Below are positions 4,834 to 6,444 of a stretch of 6,444 bases of DNA, one piece after another. The position numbers were made by a program, and so were the translations under genes. Source of the DNA: Fibrobacter sp. UBA1313 (GTDB lineage: Bacteria; Fibrobacterota; Fibrobacteria; Fibrobacterales; Fibrobacteraceae); NCBI GenBank assembly GCA_002307115.1, contig DBTP01000053.1, positions 1-6,444 on the forward strand. Direction: 5' to 3'. The notes under the pieces were generated by a model that saw only the letters and a list, made by a program, of their open reading frames with translations, did no database searches and was not told where the DNA came from. Each line of letters begins with the position of its first letter. Within the stretch, counting starts at the first letter, position 1.

Positions 4834-5865
4834 GCGCTTAATTTTGAGACTGATGTCAATGATGACGTCAATTAATTGAGAATAACTCACCCCAATACAA
4901 GCGGCCTGGGCAGGCAAAAGGGAGGAAGGAGTCATCCCCGGAAGCGTATTGGTTTCCAGAGCCCAGAGCCCGCCCTGTTTATCGATGCGAACATCCGTCC
5001 TACTATAGCCAGCACAACCCAAAGCACGATGAGCGTTCTTCGCGAGTTCCTGAATACGTTGTGTTAAATCTGGGGAAAATTCCGCAGGGGTCACTTCACG
5101 GCATTCCCCATTGTATTTCGCTTCAAAATCAAAGTATTCCCGAGTGGTCATGCGCATCTCTGTCGGAGGCAACGCAGGCATTCCATCAATATAACCGCAA
5201 CTCGCTTCTGTGCCACTGATGAATTTTTCGCACAAAAGGCGATCGCTGTCCTTGAATAGAGATGCCACAATGAATTCCGCCTCTTCAATATTTTTTGCAA
5301 TACCCATGCCGATACTAGACCCCCCGATAGGATCTTTAATCACTAAAGGATAGCCGAGTGCATCCGCCGTGGCGACGAGATCATCTCCACGAAAACCCTC
5401 TCGCCAAAGAACGCGTTGCGCTGGAGTAGGAACGCCATTCGCGCGGTATATGTCCTTGCAGCGGATTTTATCCATCGCCAGAGCGCTCGCTAAAAGACCA
5501 CAACCTGTATAAGGAATACCCCAATTTTCGAGCAAAGCCTGCACATGACCATCTTCCCCCCACTTTCCATGAAGGGCGAGAAAAGCAATATCACAATCGG
5601 GGAGCAAAGAAAGTGCTGGCGACTTTTCACGCCGAGTCGACGATCCCTCTAAGGAATTGAAATAATTTTCTGAAAAATTATCTTTCTGATAAGGACTCAG
5701 TTCCCGCGAGGACCAAATCCAAGTGCCCTCTTTCTGGATCAAAACGGGGTGGATATTGTACTTGGTGCCGTCCATAGCACGAACAACACCAGTGCCACTG
5801 ATGACAGAAATATCGTGTTCGGTCGAAGGGCCACCCATTAGTACAAGAACGCGCAAACGAGACAT
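4831..5865 (-). CDS. ddl: D-alanine--D-alanine ligase
   Basis: 344 residues, in the normal Ddl range. It joins two D-Ala with ATP in the cytoplasm to make the dipeptide end of the peptidoglycan precursor. Motifs in order: GGPSTEHDISVISG (11-24, Glu16 of the Glu-Ser-Tyr triad), HGKWGEDG (99-106) with IPYTG and the AMDK tetrad (130-133), and the glycine loop GGSSIG (181-186). Next are EKFISGTE (213-220), PPTE (233-236), FDFEAKY with Tyr251, RTDVR (289-293) and the Mg-binding ETNTLPGMT (304-312). Tyr251 in EAKY is the residue expected of D-Ala-adding enzymes rather than the D-lactate type. KDP replaces the common KP before the glycine loop. ATG 5865 is chosen because GAAGG stands 5 bases upstream; a TTG four codons earlier would consume that site. 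First gene of the apparent operon. Confidence 0.95.
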   Translation of the reverse strand: MSRLRVLVLMGGPSTEHDISVISGTGVVRAMDGTKYNIHPVLIQKEGTWIWSSRELSPYQKDNFSENYFNSLEGSSTRREKSPALSLLPDCDIAFLALHGKWGEDGHVQALLENWGIPYTGCGLLASALAMDKIRCKDIYRANGVPTPAQRVLWREGFRGDDLVATADALGYPLVIKDPIGGSSIGMGIAKNIEEAEFIVASLFKDSDRLLCEKFISGTEASCGYIDGMPALPPTEMRMTTREYFDFEAKYNGECREVTPAEFSPDLTQRIQELAKNAHRALGCAGYSRTDVRIDKQGGLWALETNTLPGMTPSSLLPAQAACIGVSYSQLIDVIIDISLKIKR

Positions 5866-5870
5866 AAAAA

Positions 5871-5875
5871 CCTTC
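5871..5875 (-). promoter_or_regulatory. Shine-Dalgarno of ddl
   Basis: GAAGG on the - strand with a 5-base T spacer before ATG 5865. It fixes the start at 5865 and makes the upstream in-frame TTG (5877) unlikely. Confidence 0.6.
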
Positions 5876-5877
5876 AA

Positions 5878-5906
5878 AGCTAAAATAGAATAAGAAAAAT
5901 TTAGCT
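5878..5906 (-). promoter_or_regulatory. AT-rich inverted repeat just upstream of ddl
   Basis: AGCTAAA at 5878-5884 and its reverse complement TTTAGCT at 5900-5906, 15 bases apart, directly before the ddl Shine-Dalgarno. A TATTCT -10-like hexamer lies between the arms on the - strand (5887-5892), but I see no fitting -35. It could be an operator around a promoter or a leader hairpin, or chance in AT-rich DNA. Confidence 0.25.
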
Positions 5907-5946
5907 CTTTTATGTTTCGATGGCTTTATTTTTCAGGGGCTCTTCC

Positions 5947-5998
5947 AAAAATCACTTTCCCAAGTGGGTGCGAACTCGACTCCTAATAACGGAATCGA
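5947..5998 (-). terminator. Possible terminator after the histidine kinase
   Basis: On the - strand, an 8-bp stem (TCGATTCC with GGAGTCGA, 7-base loop, one G-U; 5976-5998) is followed by a 5-bp stem (CACTT, GGGA loop, AAGTG; 5953-5966), one A and a run of five T (5947-5951). The second stem is short, so intrinsic termination is plausible but weak. Confidence 0.35.
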
Positions 5999-6034
5999 CG
6001 ACTTGCGCAGAAAAAGGACTTTTAGAGGAAAGGC

Positions 6035-6444
6035 TCAAGGAAATAAAATGGAAATTTCAGTCCCCACTCCCTCACGCGAGAGGAGAGAGATTCGGCCTTC
6101 ATGATTTTCTGCGATATGTTTTACAATGGCGAGTCCGAGGCCTGTTCCGCCAGTTTCTTTAGAGTGGCTTTTATCGACCCGATAGAACCGTTCAAAAATT
6201 CGCGACTGATGTTCTTCAGGAATGCCGATGCCCGTATCTTTGACGCGAATCATTTTGCGTTCAAGAATGACATCCACGCGCCCATTATCTGTATTATAGC
6301 GAATGGCGTTGTCAATCAGATTATACACCATCTCAAATAACATGCGCCGATCCCCGGTGATGTCCATCGCCTCTCCTTGAATGGAGAGCGTCACATTTCT
6401 TTTCGCGGCAGCGGGAGTAAGCAATGTAATGCATTCCTGCACAA
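6035..6444 (-). CDS. Sensor histidine kinase, C-terminal catalytic domain (partial)
   Basis: The C-terminal 136 residues of a kinase whose start lies beyond the right edge; the frame is open to the last bases. The ATPase (HATPase_c) domain is complete in its boxes: N box EMVYNLIDNAIRYN, G1 box VKDTGIGIP, F box RIFERFYRVD, and G2 box GGTGLGLAIVKHIA, with a short closing strand GVGTEISILFP. The N-box and the FERFYRVDKSHS sequence are of the PhoR/WalK-like (HPK1) type. The histidine-containing dimerisation helices, sensor and any membrane segments are not in view, so the signal and the partner regulator cannot be named. It ends 169 bases before ddl on the same strand and may be a separate unit. 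The final GTG visible at 6442 is an internal codon, not the start. Confidence 0.92.
   Translation of the reverse strand, partial: VQECITLLTPAAAKRNVTLSIQGEAMDITGDRRMLFEMVYNLIDNAIRYNTDNGRVDVILERKMIRVKDTGIGIPEEHQSRIFERFYRVDKSHSKETGGTGLGLAIVKHIAENHEGRISLLSREGVGTEISILFP

Larger units (their letters stand above)
5878..6034. other. Intergenic region between kinase and ddl
   Basis: Holds no gene that I can support; the + strand frame at 5920-6162 overlaps the kinase antisense and has no Shine-Dalgarno or recognisable product. The stretch carries the possible kinase terminator and the AT-rich inverted repeat before ddl, so the ddl operon promoter most likely lies here, although no clear -35/-10 pair is visible. 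Confidence 0.4.

Noticed and set aside
5866..5877. TTG start for ddl, giving 348 residues
   Set aside because: The GAAGG site lies within these codons and is correctly spaced for ATG 5865.
5920..6162. 80-residue + strand frame between ddl and the kinase
   Set aside because: Half of it is antisense to conserved kinase boxes, and it lacks a supported start or recognisable product.

Overview
The window has two parts of different character. The left part (1-2801, + strand) is a tandem array of two linked elements. One is the C-terminal piece of a predicted secreted or surface beta-rich protein ('A'). The other is a small cysteine-rich lipoprotein ('B'). Their order is A1-B1-A2-B2-A3-B3. A1 runs off the left edge; A2 and A3 are 5'-truncated copies of the same C-terminal region. 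Each A piece ends one base before the B start codon (TAATATG) and carries the Shine-Dalgarno sequence for B inside its own last codons. The A pieces are almost identical between copies, while the B genes are mosaics of shared and divergent blocks. I do not recognise the B family.

The right part (2878-6444) is transcribed entirely on the - strand and converges on the array. In transcription order it holds the end of a sensor histidine kinase, a 169-base gap, and then a tight run of ddl (D-alanine-D-alanine ligase), tsaB (tRNA t6A synthesis) and rimI (ribosomal-protein or GNAT acetyltransferase). A membrane-anchored DUF218/YdcF-type protein follows. ddl-tsaB are 9 bases apart with the ddl stop inside the tsaB Shine-Dalgarno; tsaB-rimI overlap by GTGA; the DUF218 gene follows 40 bases later. 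These four genes look like one operon of core wall and translation functions.

The organism is a bacterium that uses lipoproteins, GG-rich Shine-Dalgarno sites and occasional GTG starts. The secreted-protein C-terminus and the lipoprotein array recall Fibrobacter-like or other surface-protein-rich Gram-negative bacteria, but this is impression rather than proof. No RNA gene, CRISPR array, transposase or integrase is visible.

The part most worth a second look is the array. Repeated conserved C-terminal fragments, each feeding a variable lipoprotein with 13 invariant cysteines, look like a duplicating and recombining surface-protein cassette. The layout resembles orphan cassettes of polymorphic systems, but nothing in the sequence shows a toxin.
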